A stretch of DNA of 37,500 bases from contig CM022667.1 in assembly GCA_012295275.1 (NCBI GenBank), positions 16,393,488 through 16,430,987 on the forward strand, in the 5' to 3' direction. Source of the DNA: Chrysomallon squamiferum (taxonomy: Eukaryota; Mollusca; Gastropoda; Neomphalida; Peltospiridae). The notes under the pieces are model-generated. The model was not told where the DNA came from and did no database searches. It saw only the letters and a program-made list of their open reading frames with translations. A program made the translations under genes and the position numbers. Of the stretch, positions 1 through 32,338 are shown piece after piece (positions within the stretch are counted from its first letter, which is position 1; the number at the start of each line of letters is the position of its first letter).

Positions 1-3130
<3,130 letters not shown>

Positions 3131-3433
3131 TCGTAAATTTTTAACTTGATGAAAGAACTGTTAAAACTGAAGAGAACTAGTTAAAAATAATCATATCACA
3201 TGAAACGAGAAAGAAAGAAAGAAAGAAATTAAATTAAAAAAAAAAAAAAAAAAAAGAAGAAAACAGGAAAAAGCAAAAGAAACAAGCAAGCAAACAACAA
3301 CAAAACTGTATGTATATATATATATATTTTAGAACAATCAAATTATAAATGGATGGTAGAAAATTCTATATGCTTTGGAAGGCAAACTACATTCCATAAA
3401 CGCACAAATGTATATATGTTTTGAGTAAGTTTT

Positions 3434-3439
3434 AATAAA
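3434..3439 (+). promoter_or_regulatory. Candidate polyadenylation signal AATAAA
   Basis: AATAAA lies about 300 bases after the TMEM42-like stop codon, in AT-rich 3' UTR-like DNA. It is one of several possible signals in this AT-rich sequence. Confidence 0.4.
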
Positions 3440-3705
3440 TTAAATTAAAGCTATCTTTTGCTTTGTTATATTAATTCATTATTTTGTTGATAAATTTAAT
3501 AACTGAAGTATATATTGTGTTCATATGTTAAAACAGTTTCATATGTGTATTCGCTAATTCTTATTTTATCATAAATAACACTGATTTATAATTTTTGACG
3601 TTGTTCTAGAAAATACGGACATACATATTTTATTATATGGTAAATAATAGAAAATACTTACATTTACTTTCTTCTTTTTCCCTAATAATAAATGCAAGCA
3701 CATTG

Positions 3706-3736
<31 letters not shown>

Positions 3737-3989
3737 CTTATATATAATTTGTTTTTGTCCCCAGGACCGAATTAATAATTTACGGATATACATTATTATA
3801 TTGCAAGCTGAATTAATTACAAATAGGGTTTTTTCTCTGAGCTGTAAATAAATTTAAAGAGAAAAATAGAAACATAATGACTTTTACCTTTCACTGACTT
3901 TCTTAAAAGCAATAAGAATGGAACATTCAATCATCAATGATTTACTTTATTTCTTCACTTTATAAAACTATATTTTAATCACTTAATTA

Positions 3990-4052
<63 letters not shown>

Positions 4053-4087
4053 GGCTTTATTTTTGTTTCTTTTCTTTTTCGTTTCAT

Positions 4088-4120
<33 letters not shown>

Positions 4121-4554
4121 CGTGCTCTTTAATCTTACTTTATCCGTATTGTTTTTTCTTCATACAGTTTCTGCTTTCATTCTTTCTTTAATTTTCCTCT
4201 TTTTTCTATCTTTTTTTAAAAATATCATCTTTCCTTCTATGCGATTTTTGTTGTTTTTTTTATATTTTTTTTTTTATAAAGCGTTCGTTTCAAGTGACCC
4301 ATTAACTTCCTACTTCGCCTACGTGACTTGTATAATAAAAAATATGTATGTTTTCGCCTCGGGTGAATGTTCTAAACACAAATTTATAAATTCTGTGACA
4401 TGCTTACGTTATCTTTTTTTTTCTACAACTTTGGACACGTTATTCTTATCCACGAAGTAACGCACTTCAGTAAAGTATAATATATCTTTCTCCATTCTAA
4501 TTCATGTGTGTGTTCGTGTGTATGTGTATGTGTACTTACATATATATATGTATA

Positions 4555-4690
4555 TAGATGGATAGATGAATGGATGGATGGATGGATGGATGGATGGATG
4601 GATGGATGGATGGATGGATGGATAGACAGACAGACAGACAGACAGGCAGGTAGGTAGGTAGAAAGGTAGATAGATAGATAGACACACACA
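4555..4690. repeat. Compound tetranucleotide array GATG/GACA/GTAG/GATA
   Basis: (GATG)n from about 4555 to 4622 changes into GACA, GGCA, GGTA and GATA units and ends in CA repeats. It is a compound microsatellite formed by successive unit drift. Confidence 0.95.
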
Positions 4691-4961
4691 TACATTTCGT
4701 TCCTTCTTTGTTTTTCCTCTTTTAGGATTATTTATGAATTAACAGTAAAATTAAACTGAAGTTGTAAAACCATCTTCATAACATATAGCTGTAGCTGAAA
4801 TGAGCTTCAGTCGCAGGGACAGTCAAAACAAAACAAGAACAAGGAGTAAACCGCGACTTATAGAATATTACATCGACAAATTATTGCACGATAAATACTA
4901 ATATCTAAAATGATTTTTTTTGTAGAAAAGCTAACCACTAAAACCTCTTGAAACCAAGACC

Positions 4962-4992
<31 letters not shown>

Positions 4993-5240
4993 TATAACTA
5001 CAGCAGATGGGAATAGTTTGTTCAGTATTGTAAGTAATACCCATATTCAAAGAACTGTCTTTTCAGTAATTCCGTATTTTATCTCGGATATTTATATTTA
5101 CAGTTCGCAGTTCCATTAATGAAGGTTAGTCTACGTTGATATCTTCGACATTATGTAACTATGCTAGTGTGACATACTGTATCCATGCTGTACATATTTC
5201 GTAACAAGGCGTCTCTTTTAACACAGGTTTAAAACTAACA

Positions 5241-5278
<38 letters not shown>

Positions 5279-6180
5279 TCAAGGGAATTGATTTTGATAA
5301 TAATGTTGATGATGATGATAATAATAATATAGTGATAGTTATGATATGACGATTTGTAGGAGTAATAATAATTGTATAATGATGGTTCAAATAGCAGTAA
5401 CAATACTGTGGTAATAGCTGTTGTGGTGTTGTTCTTCACTAGTTGTTAAAAAATGAAACTTTACGTTGACGGTTAAACACACACGGATTTGTTTTTGATT
5501 TACATGCTCAAGAAACATTTATGACGTTATAAATACACAGACACACTAAGAAGATTTCCAGGAATGGTAACAACATCACAAAATCCAAGCATTTTTGGAT
5601 ACTGAAGGTCATTCTCAAAAGAAATTGTCACAGCTGCCGAGTGCATAGTGTATAAAATAACCAGTTCACTGAACGGTCACTTTGTGGTCAAAGAAATGAT
5701 GGACAGTGGCCACCTACTCAGCAGTGGACATAATGACAGGCTACTTACCAGTGGGCTTAATTTCGAAGATGAAATGTTGTCAATAAACTGAATGGAATCG
5801 ACAAGAGACCAGAGGACAAGAGAAACCCCAGTCTTGATATTTGTTAGTGTATTTACTTTAGAACTACACAATTTAAGACGCATCAATTAACTAACTAAAA
5901 AATTAACAAGGCAATTAACTCCGTATAAAAGGTAATGGCAATACCAAATGGTTTTGAGAAAAAAGTATGGGAAGATCAGAAGGAAAGAAAGATGTGTGGA
6001 CAGATGGAAAGAAAGATGTGTGGATAGATGGACGATCGGACTGACGCGCAGATGGTTTGCTCGGGTGAATGGTTGATAGCTGTTCAGAGAGAGAATGACA
6101 GAAACAAACACAGATTAAAAAGAAGAAGGGAAAATATCCAGAAAGAAGAAAAGAAAGGAAGATAAGAATAAAACAAAATA

Positions 6181-6306
<126 letters not shown>

Positions 6307-6995
6307 AAAATCATAATAAATAAATAAATAAATAAATAATAACCATCAGATAATTGTACATTATCTGCAGCCGATGTCCAGAAGAAAAGGAAATTAATCA
6401 ATCGTAATCTGTTGTAAAGTTAATCGATAAATTTTTCTCTTCATCTGGCACGGTCACTCTAGACTGGACAGATCTTGGAGCAATTTACCAAAATACATAT
6501 CACGGAATTCTGTCAGGCGATTCAAGAAAGTTTCACGTGGTCAAAGGGGGGATGGTCATCATCGGTCACTTTTATCATCGCTGTTCATACAGTAAAAGAT
6601 ATTCTCTGACCTAGCATGTCTGGAGGGTTTTATGACTTGTCTACAGGTGAGCGAGTAATCAATGGGGTGTTGTTTCGTGTTTTTATATCTAATTATTGGA
6701 TGTTTATTTAACTGAGCGATGAGGAGATGAAAACGTTCTCCGAAGAGGCGTACTTTTTAAAGGGAATGTCGAGTTAAAAAAACCTTTTGATAATCAATCA
6801 TGTTATTTTAGATAAGAATTTTCTTTACAAAAAGCGAAACATGGCAACTGTTAAAATAAATACTAGGATAATACATGAATAATGAGAATAATAAAAAAAA
6901 TTATAATTATATAGCTAAAGCTGAATTTTGAATTATGTTAAAAATGTAAATCACTTAACTGGAGACTTTCAAAATGTGGTAAATGCCATATGTGG

Positions 6996-7017
6996 ATATA
7001 TATATATATATATATAT

Positions 7018-7056
<39 letters not shown>

Positions 7057-7057
7057 T
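6996..7057. repeat. (TA)n followed by (GATA)n
   Basis: Pure TA from 6996 to 7020, then GATA units to 7057. Confidence 0.95.
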
Positions 7058-7727
7058 ATGAACTGTTAAACTGCTGTGTTATAGTCAGTGCAATCCAAGA
7101 CAGTAACGAGCCTAGTTACTGACGACTTTGCCTGTTTGGTACGTTGTTGATTATACACTTTTCATTTAACACTTTTTAAAACAACGATTGCTGGATATTT
7201 GCTTGATAGAAATGAATGCCGGTTGTCCATAAAGATGCATGTTAGGAAATCATGAGTGCATAAACAGAAACAATATAGGTATGTAAGTAAACACATACAT
7301 ATTTAAAAGTATACGCGCATTCATATATATGTACATGAATATATATATATATATAGTCAGACACATATCTAGAATGTGCTTGCCCATGTATGCATACACA
7401 GATCAAAATGGAAACAAAGGTAAAATATATCACACAAACAAAAATTAGATATGGTTATTATACTATTATATTTCACACACGAAGACACAAATGTACATAT
7501 ATTTACTTCATCATCCATTCACTAAATCATTGTCGAAAAAAGTGTGAACGTAATTTTACATATATATGCAGCATAAATATATCGATAAAATAATTATGAA
7601 AGATAAAAACAAACTGTATAATCTGTGTCAAACTTGCACATATCCTACACATCTTATACCTTGCACATATTATATACATACACACACACACACCCAAAGA
7701 CTTATAATATAATATATACATATATGC

Positions 7728-7839
<112 letters not shown>

Positions 7840-8906
7840 AAACAAATACTGCAATAATTGCAATAAATTTACTATAATCACAGATCAAGTTAATTGGGGA
7901 CATCAAACGGACGCATCAATCTGTATTTATTCCGCAGTCACGTTCTCACAATAATACACTTTCTTGAATTTCTAGCAACATCCAATCAGCAAGAAGCCAT
8001 TACAAGTATCGATTTTCCAAAACAAACAATTTCTACTAACGATTTTGGTAATTAAACTGACTAATTGATGTTTTTGTTGAAATAAGTGAAACTTCTGCCT
8101 CTAATTTGGTTAGGCCGCAGCTAAGCTAGGAATTGTGAACTAAATTAGTTCGTGTCCTTGATTGCATACAGACAAAAATGATATAAATAGAAACACACAA
8201 ATACACTTACAGATGCAAGACCACTATGGTCTAAACCCGCAGAAGACATTTTTTGAAATAACTGATGTTCACTTGCACAGCTGGATAAACTATATTTTAT
8301 ATACTCGCTATCTGCTACCAAACATATTTCTTGTAGGTCGAATCATTCTAGTTTCCAGTCTTTCATTATAATTATATAGACACACACATAATCAAAATTC
8401 TAGTACTATATACACACAATTATACATTCGAATTTAAACAGATAGTATATACATTCACATACACACACATACACATATTAACACATATACAAGTATACAT
8501 ATATCGAAATGCAAAAACGGTAACTTTTAGGACAACCAATGATTCTCTCTTTTCTATTTGTTGTGTTCGTGCACGTGAGGCGTGCGCAAACCATTTCTCT
8601 CACCGAAGCTTTCTAAAAATATAGTTTTATCTACAGCTACACATCCCATCCAGCTAATCCTATGATCATTTCTGATCGGCGAGTTTGACTCTGACTACCT
8701 GTCATTCGTGGTATATTTTTGAGAATATGTGTGCAGTCGACCGTGTCAAAATGTAACATACAGTGTCAGTATTTTGACCATTGTGTTTACTATCGTTATA
8801 TCTGTCAGTGAACCGGTGAACTTGATACACTCGCCGTCATAGGCGAAAAACTGTGTTAATTTTATTGTTATATATTGTTGTTGTTGGTTCTATTGGCAAG
8901 AAAGAC

Positions 8907-9062
<156 letters not shown>

Positions 9063-9357
9063 GTGTCCGTGGTAGAAGAGTTTCAAAATTTAAAAGATAT
9101 TTAATAAATAGTGTTAGGAAGGTTTTCTCTGATGAATAACAAACACTTTGTTAACAACGTACAAAAAGTACATATCTGAATTAGTGAGCAACTGAAAACG
9201 AACAGAATAGACATTTGTACAATACATAAGCGAGAAAAAGGGTGAAAAAGCCACAGTGAGAGAGAAGCACAGTAATACAGATAAAAAAGAGAGAACCAAA
9301 GATATATATGTATATATCTATGTCTATCTATCTTTGTACCTGAATAATATATACATT

Positions 9358-9517
<160 letters not shown>

Positions 9518-10280
9518 TGACGAGAATGAATAAAATAGCAATATTTACTAACTAGTATAACTGATTCAAGTACTGGCGTTATACAAGGTGATACTGTAGA
9601 TCGATGTGGTTAAATAACAGTGAAATGTTGATGTGTTATGTGCTAAATAAATATGCAGTGACAGCTACATGACACTGAGGTAAGAACGATAAATCACCTG
9701 TCCAGCGCAAATCAGCAGGTGTCATTAGTAGAGACTGAATCACTGATTTATACTTAAATATACACGGTTATATATATTTATGTATATAAATATACACACA
9801 CACACACACGCACACACACACACTGTCATAAACACACATGTACACATATATCAAAATAAGTACTGATTTATCAGATAACTATGTACCGGTTTGCTATCCT
9901 CTGTGCATTTCCAAATTCTGCTGTAGCTCAGATAGTCAATTTAAAATTAATCTTAAAGTCCATTTAAACTGATCAGATAAACTGCTGTAGATATATAAGT
10001 AATAACGTTATTATATTTATGTTCAGCACGTCGTATTAGTAAATTTGGTATCTATCTTCAGATATAAGTAATAAATAGGTTAATTCGGAAACAGTAATAA
10101 CTGTAATGACAATACCACTAAATTATGGTAAATACTGAATTAATTATCGAATAATTTTGAATATACCTAAATAAATAAATACACATACAGAAACACACAT
10201 ACACAGACACACACACACACGCGCGCGCACACATACATACACATACATACGTACACAGTTACAAACATAATGACAATCAG

Positions 10281-10450
10281 ATATTACTTAAGTTACAAGG
10301 CCGCAGTCACACAACAGCAAATTGTCTTGAGGAAGACATTAACCAAGAAAGTGTGCTTCGAAAAGACAAATGTTGTGTGACATGATACGTAATTAATTTT
10401 CACCCTATAAACAACAATGTATATCCTACAGGTGTACAAGGAATTCGTAA
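10281..10450 (-). repeat. Dispersed repeat family A, copy 1 (inverted relative to 12943-13112)
   Basis: About 170 bases that match the reverse complement of 12943-13112 at high identity, from ATATTACTTAAGT to CAAGGAATTC. Strand is given relative to copy 2, taken as plus. The GAATTC end borders CATA/TA simple repeats in both copies. The element contains a layered hairpin at 10306-10381 (see findings). No terminal inverted repeats or coding sequence were recognised; a SINE-like or LINE-tail origin is possible. Confidence 0.85.
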
Positions 10451-10577
10451 AATAATACATACATACTACATACATACATATAAATAAATATATAGACACA
10501 CAGTTTATTTCTCCTGATATTTACATTCCCTCATTCATGCAATATTAACTTATACAAAGACATTAAAGACGCAAAAG

Positions 10578-10677
10578 GTGGAAATGTATATGCGAATGTG
10601 ACAGAAATAAGCTGATTTAACACGATTTTAAATTACAAAAGCTGAAGTCCGTCCACTGAGGCTAAAATTACCTGTCT
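10578..10677 (-). repeat. Dispersed repeat family B, copy 2
   Basis: The reverse complement aligns with 2487-2587 (shared blocks GGTAATTTTAGCCT, TTTTGTAATTTAA, AAATCAGCTTA, TCACATTC.CATATAC). It lies about 130 bases from family A copy 1. Confidence 0.7.
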
Positions 10678-11161
10678 CAGTTCTAGTGTTAGTTAGGGTG
10701 AGATGACTATATAGGTAAACTGTAAGGTATATATTCTTATTCATTAAACCTTTCTTCCCAGAGCCGTAAGTTGATATTAATCACAATAACATGAGCATCC
10801 ATAACAGTTACTACAACTACGACAGTAGCAATAACAGTTACAACAAAAACAACAATAAATAAATAAATAAATAAATAATTTCGTTGACGTTAGTGAACGC
10901 TGCAAATTATACTACGGAACAATGATGCGAAGTAATTGTTAATCACATCATAATGCATTGACGTTTGACATTTACAATATCTATAGATAATGATAATATA
11001 TCGGAATGCATAGTAAAACCGAATCAAGAACGAAAGATAATTCTAAAATAAAAAAATAAATGAAGGGGTAATTAAATAAAAGAAAGAAAGATAAAAACAA
11101 AATTTAAAAAGTACAAATAAATAAATAAATTATTTATGTACATATGATCGTTTTCATTCGT

Positions 11162-11199
<38 letters not shown>

Positions 11200-12054
11200 T
11201 TTATCATCCACTTAATAATTAATTAATTAAAATGTTCTTTGTTTATGTATATTACTGAATTACATACTAATTTATTATCCACTAGCAGTTGTCGCCACTT
11301 CGAATTTTATTTCATCGTTTCGATTAGGTAAACAGTTAATAACATACATCTTTCAAGTATAATAAAATAGTCACTGATTTCGCCAGTGATTTATAAAAAT
11401 AGATATAGACTTTATTCACCAACATGACTCACACAATGTAAACAATATAATCTTATACTCAGGTATCTTGCATTTCTCTGTTGTAGGGATTCCGAAGGAA
11501 AAATAAACACATACAAGCGAAATACATAATTATTTTGAGTAATTATATATACACATATACACACAAACACTTACACATATACAGAGAGAGAGAGAGAGGG
11601 ATGGACTACAACAGATAAATGGATAATTCTGTGTTCAAGTCATATGGACATACATAAGAAAGAAAGTGAAAGTGAAGAAAAACAATTATGATTATCAAAC
11701 TGTTGTTGTTCTTAATCTCTGTAACTTATGATTCAATTAATTTGGTCCATCTTTGTTTTCGTTTATAATTATAGGAATTATTTTAGCAAGAGTTCGCCGA
11801 AAAGGGTTTGTAAATTTGAAATCGAAGTTGCAGTGAAAACATGTATATGAATAATTCATACTTATTTTTGTTAACATAAAGTACGTAATAAAAGGAATTA
11901 CATCTATTTTGGTGTTATTGAATGTAACAACAGCAAAGTCACGATCAGCACCCCTACCACCATAACAAAACATCATATTTATTAGCATCAACAACAACAA
12001 TAATAACAATAACAATAACAGTAATAATATAATAATAATAAAAATAATACCAAC

Positions 12055-12097
<43 letters not shown>

Positions 12098-12792
12098 GTA
12101 ATAATAATACAACGTTAAAGATAAAAACGGTAACCTGAACAACGACAATACAGTAGATGCAATGTTAGACATATGCACCTAAATTTACCTTTTTTCTCTT
12201 CGATAAAGACATTATTACAGAGAAATGAACTCTTTGTATTACAAATAATTATTCATGAGTTCGTAATTGTCAATACAGACATATTAGTAACGTTATTCCA
12301 ATAAGACAAGAAAGATCAACAAACACATATTTATTTATTGTTCATCTGAAACACGATGCTTAACACAATGGGCGTGCAAATAATATAAATATGATCTAAG
12401 GAAAACGTTATTTCTCGTTTCGAATAACACATTTGAACTAAGTTTGTACGAATATAGGATTACGGTTATTTCACGAATATATTAATGGACTTAGTGTAAT
12501 GCGAAAGTCATTCACCCGTTTCTTTTCCATGTATTCCAAAATCTGTATTCCGAGTAATCTTTCCCTCGTTCTCTCGGTCACCACGTATCTCTCTCAATCT
12601 CTTCTCTCTGTATGTCTTTACTGTTAGCTCAGTTTCTCTTTTTTTTACCTTCCTTCATGTCTTTCCTGTTTCGTTCGCTGTCTCTCATATTCATCAATGT
12701 TTACGAGGTTAATTATTTAAATTCGTTATTTAAAGAAGAAATAAAATATTGTATGTGGAATCACCCTTTTCTACCACGAGCGCCATCCCACC

Positions 12793-12796
<4 letters not shown>

Positions 12797-12883
<87 letters not shown>

Positions 12884-12890
12884 GTCTCTG
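12797..12890. repeat. (TC)n microsatellite
   Basis: TC run from 12797 to 12877 ending in TCTGTCTCTG. A short TA tract follows at 12926-12943, next to family A copy 2. Confidence 0.97.
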
Positions 12891-12942
12891 CCCATTATTG
12901 CCATGTTGATTTTTTTCTTTAGTTCATATATATATATATATA

Positions 12943-13112
12943 TTATGAATTCCTTGTATACCTGTAAAATATACATTGTTGTGTATAAGGTGAAAATTAA
13001 TTACGTATCATGTCATACAACATTTGTCTTTTCGAAGCATACTTTCTAGGTTTACGTCTTCCTCGAGACAATTTGCTGTTGTGTGACCGTGATCTTTTGA
13101 CTTAAGTAATAT
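12943..13112 (+). repeat. Dispersed repeat family A, copy 2
   Basis: Inverted partner of 10281-10450. The two are separated by about 2.5 kb and differ by scattered substitutions. The open frame across it (SLYTCKIYIVVYKVK..) is also open in copy 1, but it reads through AT-rich noncoding-like sequence and has no recognised homology. Confidence 0.85.
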
Positions 13113-13255
13113 TTTAGTGTCAAAAAGTATGCCGCAGAGAGAAACCAAACAACAAAAATACAAAAACAAAAGCAGTGGAAAGAAGGAAGTAAATTATTGG
13201 CACAAATATCACGCATACGCACATACATGCACATCAATACCCACATACACCCACA

Positions 13256-13294
13256 CTCACACACACACACACACAATACGCGCGCCCTCTCTCT

Positions 13295-13330
<36 letters not shown>
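13256..13330. repeat. (CA)n tracts
   Basis: CA repeats at 13256-13276 and 13298-13330, separated by a short GC- and TC-containing spacer. Confidence 0.93.
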
Positions 13331-13335
<5 letters not shown>

Positions 13336-13561
13336 AAACACGCATACACAAAATAAGAGAAAAAACCTACACCCCCCAAAAAACAACAACAATAACGTTA
13401 GAAAAGAACATTTTTTTCTTCAAAATAGTGCTACAATAACTAAAGTACTGGATGTAATACTAACATATATTAAATTATAACTATCACTACTACTACTACT
13501 AATATAACTATTATTATTATTATTATCATTGTTGTTGTTGTTGTTAAAGAAATAGAGAGAT

Positions 13562-13774
13562 CCAGCAGCCCTTTAATCAGTGAGAACGACGCGGCGTATG
13601 CATAATATAATTTAACAACTGGTTTACGTCAACGTTAAAAAACTTTGTCGATGAGTATATTGCGACAGTCACGTGACTGTATTACTAGACGGGCCCTTAG
13701 TTTAACGGCGATTTAAGAACGCGACGGTACGTGACAGGCTGATCATACAAGGACGTAGAAACCACACACCAACT
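13562..13774 (+). promoter_or_regulatory. Putative promoter and 5' UTR of the carbonic anhydrase gene
   Basis: This stretch is free of simple repeats and noticeably richer in CpG than its surroundings. It contains TTACGTCA (a CRE-like variant, about 13624), a perfect palindrome with an E-box at 13665-13680, and an in-frame stop TAA at 13703-13705 ahead of the start codon. The transcription start is not visible. TATAAT near 13607 is a weak TATA candidate. Promoter status is inferred from position and composition. Confidence 0.5.
13665..13680. promoter_or_regulatory. 16-bp palindrome ACAGTCACGTGACTGT with CLEAR/E-box core
   Basis: A perfect self-complementary sequence centred on CACGTG. The inner ten bases GTCACGTGAC equal the published CLEAR consensus bound by MITF/TFE factors, and also fit USF-type bHLH-zip sites. 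It lies 95-110 bases upstream of the carbonic anhydrase ATG. Function is inferred. Confidence 0.55.
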
Positions 13775-29388
<15,614 letters not shown>

Positions 29389-29600
29389 AAGATTTCGAAT
29401 TCCTCTCATTCGATCCTTATTTATGTAACCAGAATTTTGTTGTTTTCACAGCAGTTAGTACAGTCTCAAGGACATATTGTGATATTCTTAGTTTAATATG
29501 CAAAGAGCGGGTTCAGATAATCACTGTAATCGGAGAATTGATTATTTGATTATATAAGGACCTCGTGGAATATATACATGTATATTAAAGAATAGAGAAG
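29389..29600 (+). promoter_or_regulatory. Carbonic anhydrase 3' UTR with candidate poly(A) signal
   Basis: AT-rich sequence after the stop. The first good signal is ATTAAA at 29584-29589, followed by a purine-rich stretch; AATAAA at 30155-30160 is a possible distal signal. Confidence 0.45.
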
Positions 29601-30410
29601 AAGAAAAAAGAAAGAAAACAAAGAAAGAAATCTCTGACTTTACACGAACACGTTAGAGAAAATAAGATTTTTTTTAAATCTCACTTAAAAGAAAATATAG
29701 TCTCCTTTAGCGGTTGCAATAACTAGCATTTATGATGTTTTAAAATCAGTTTCGTTTTGGTTTAGCACTACAGTGTTTGGAAACTAGTTGTATTTAATTA
29801 ATTTATTAATATTTAGTGTATAATTCTAAGCAAGGTAGAAGGTTAGAAGCAGCAGCACGTAACATACAGAAACATAGATATTAAAGAGTATTGCAGTGAT
29901 CCACAACAGATACAGAGGAAAAAGATATGAATAAATTAAATATAAGTAGATGTAGTAATACATTAAAAAGACTGAAATATAATTTAAGAGAAAATGGTGA
30001 CGCATAGACCGATATAAAAATTCCAAACTGACTGAGTACAGAATTACAATGAGAAATAGACAAAGAGAAAAAAATGTTTTATCGTCAACCTATCAATCTG
30101 ATGAGATAATAATTTCTTCTTGCGCAAATAGAGACAAACGGAATACAGGATACAAATAAAGAGTCAGTATTATAAATAATAAGAAATGTACTACAGAGAG
30201 AGGAAAGCAGGTTAACTAATAAAAATAAACATTATTCAAAATATACTGATAGTTTGAAATTCACCTTGTTACATAATAGATAGCTCTTTCTTAGATAAAT
30301 ATTGTTATCAGTTGTTGATTGTTAAACGGTACGTAGAATAGTTATTTACATTACGTTGTTTTAATGCAATTGTTAAGCAAAATTGTTTAAAATATTTTCA
30401 GAATTGTTAA

Positions 30411-30445
<35 letters not shown>

Positions 30446-30922
30446 GTACTTTTAATCAATTATTATCCTATGGCTATTATTGCTGATGTTGTTTTTGTTT
30501 CACAGATTAATTAGAAAGTAAATTTCCACTTATAAGCATGCATGTCATCACAGTGTATTTATAAGATTAAACGGAACATAGTCTCACAACTGATTTGTTT
30601 GTTTTATATATAAATTATGATAGAGAAATCAAGAGAAAAGTTATCTCGTTTCTATCTAACTGGGTGAATGAATTGATTAAATTAGTGAATAACACGGCGA
30701 ATACAATGAATAAATGAATGAATTTAAGGAAGAATAAAATTTGTATAATTCCTTCATACAGACTTACTACATATCAAACATATTCTAAAGGATTTTTTTT
30801 TTTTTTTTTTTTTTAACACCATCTATTTCTAACAGTATGACATATTAAGGCGACCGTTTTAAGGGGTGGGAGGGAGGAAAAAGGAAGCACAATGTTTTCA
30901 ACAGATCTATCCCTGGTTATAT

Positions 30923-30964
<42 letters not shown>

Positions 30965-31097
30965 TGAGTGTGTGTGTATGTTGTATATACGTACATACAT
31001 ACATGCATGCATATAATTTTATTGTACATACATATGAACCTACATACACGCAAAAAGCAGGGAGAAGTGAATACCCTCGGCTACTGAGCAATTTTTA
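29600..31097. other. Intergenic AT-rich region
   Basis: No supported gene. It holds an ATT repeat (30413-30443), a T run (30797-30815) and a TG repeat (30924-30960). The open frames at 29826-30063 on the minus strand are AT-rich with no recognisable domain. Confidence 0.6.
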
Positions 31098-31270
31098 AAG
31101 GTTGTCTCAGTCACTTAATGATAGTGTCGTTTGCCCCCGGAGTGCGGGCGACTGGGTGTCATGCGTTCCAGTCTCGTCAGCGGAATATCATACTTGTGAG
31201 GTTCTGACTGGGTTTCCTCCTCCTGTGCGTTCCAGTATTAAGACAACACAGCGTTCATTCCTAAATAAAC
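31098..31270 (+). mobile_element. tRNA-like SINE fragment
   Basis: GC-rich island in AT-rich DNA. TGTCTCAGTCA (31103-31113) resembles a pol III A box, and CGTTCCAGTCT (31164-31174) a degenerate B box. GCCCCCGGAGTGCGGGCGAC between them looks like a tRNA-derived arm. A non-tRNA body (GGTTCTGACTGGGTTTCCTCC) follows, then an A/T-rich tail. The family is not identified, and only one copy is visible in the window. Confidence 0.5.
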
Positions 31271-31713
31271 TCATACAAAGAGACACACAGATATAAACCA
31301 ATGACATGTATAATGTATAAACAAATTTATTGGGTGTATAAATTCAACATGTAACAAATGCATCGTGATTTTAAACTGAGCTTTAAAAATGAGCTTTGTT
31401 AAATATGCAAAACATGCCGTAAAGTTCACTGTACATATATAGTAAATATTTTTAAATTGAAAATAATAATTAGAAAACTGAAACATCTTTTTCTGTTTTA
31501 TGTTATAATAAACATCAAAGGCACAATCAAAATATTATTTATATGTAATATTAGAAATAAAAGAATGATTAAGTTAACCAAATAAAAAAAAATTAAATTA
31601 TCAACATAAAATATGCGTGAGACAACTGACTAATAATAATAATAAAATAATAATAATGCCAAAAAAAACAAATTATTTATATTTATGTAGATAAAATTAT
31701 AAAATTTTAATAA

Positions 31714-31802
<89 letters not shown>

Positions 31803-31973
31803 TAAAAACATTTCACAATAGAGAATTCTAGCTAACAACATTTATCGTAAGCGGAAACAGTTTGAAGTATACGTTAGGAAAATTGAAGATAATAATTTAA
31901 ATATATTTTGTAACCTCCGATGTTAACTTTCTCAAGATTTTCTATTTTTATTTTTTTTTATTTTAACTTACTA

Positions 31974-32027
<54 letters not shown>

Positions 32028-32239
32028 CTAAATTACTGGGTGATGTCATTATTTCTATAGTAGTGATATCATTGTTGGCAATGCGGTCTGTTTGCTCTCA
32101 AGTTAATATGCCATGTTACTACCATACATTGTCATGTGCGATCAAAGACAGCACAACACAACAAAATAGTAACTTTGAAGTATAGTATAATCACCAGTTG
32201 TACACAATTAAAATAACATTACAGCTGTAAATAACAATA
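31271..32239. other. Intergenic region with TC and TA tracts
   Basis: AT-rich sequence with TC at 31718-31802 and TA at 31976-32025; nothing else is supported. Confidence 0.75.
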
Positions 32240-32338
32240 ACAAAAAACTATTTCCTCTCACACACTCAGTCACACTCATTCACACTCACATGCATGCATA
32301 CTTATTTATTCGGAATATTCATATATATTTACAGTATT

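Noticed and set aside
4122-4460. Plus-strand hydrophobic ORF of 112 codons
   Set aside because: Starts in a T homopolymer and reads T-rich sequence; no membrane protein family recognised.
10306-10381. Intact hammerhead ribozyme in repeat family A
   Set aside because: The GAAA-like strand and surrounding stems are suggestive, but the CUGANGA box reads TTGAGGA and the three-way junction is not clear; reported only as a conserved hairpin.
10690-10710. Telomere-like GTTAGTTAGGG
   Set aside because: Only a single partial unit, no array.
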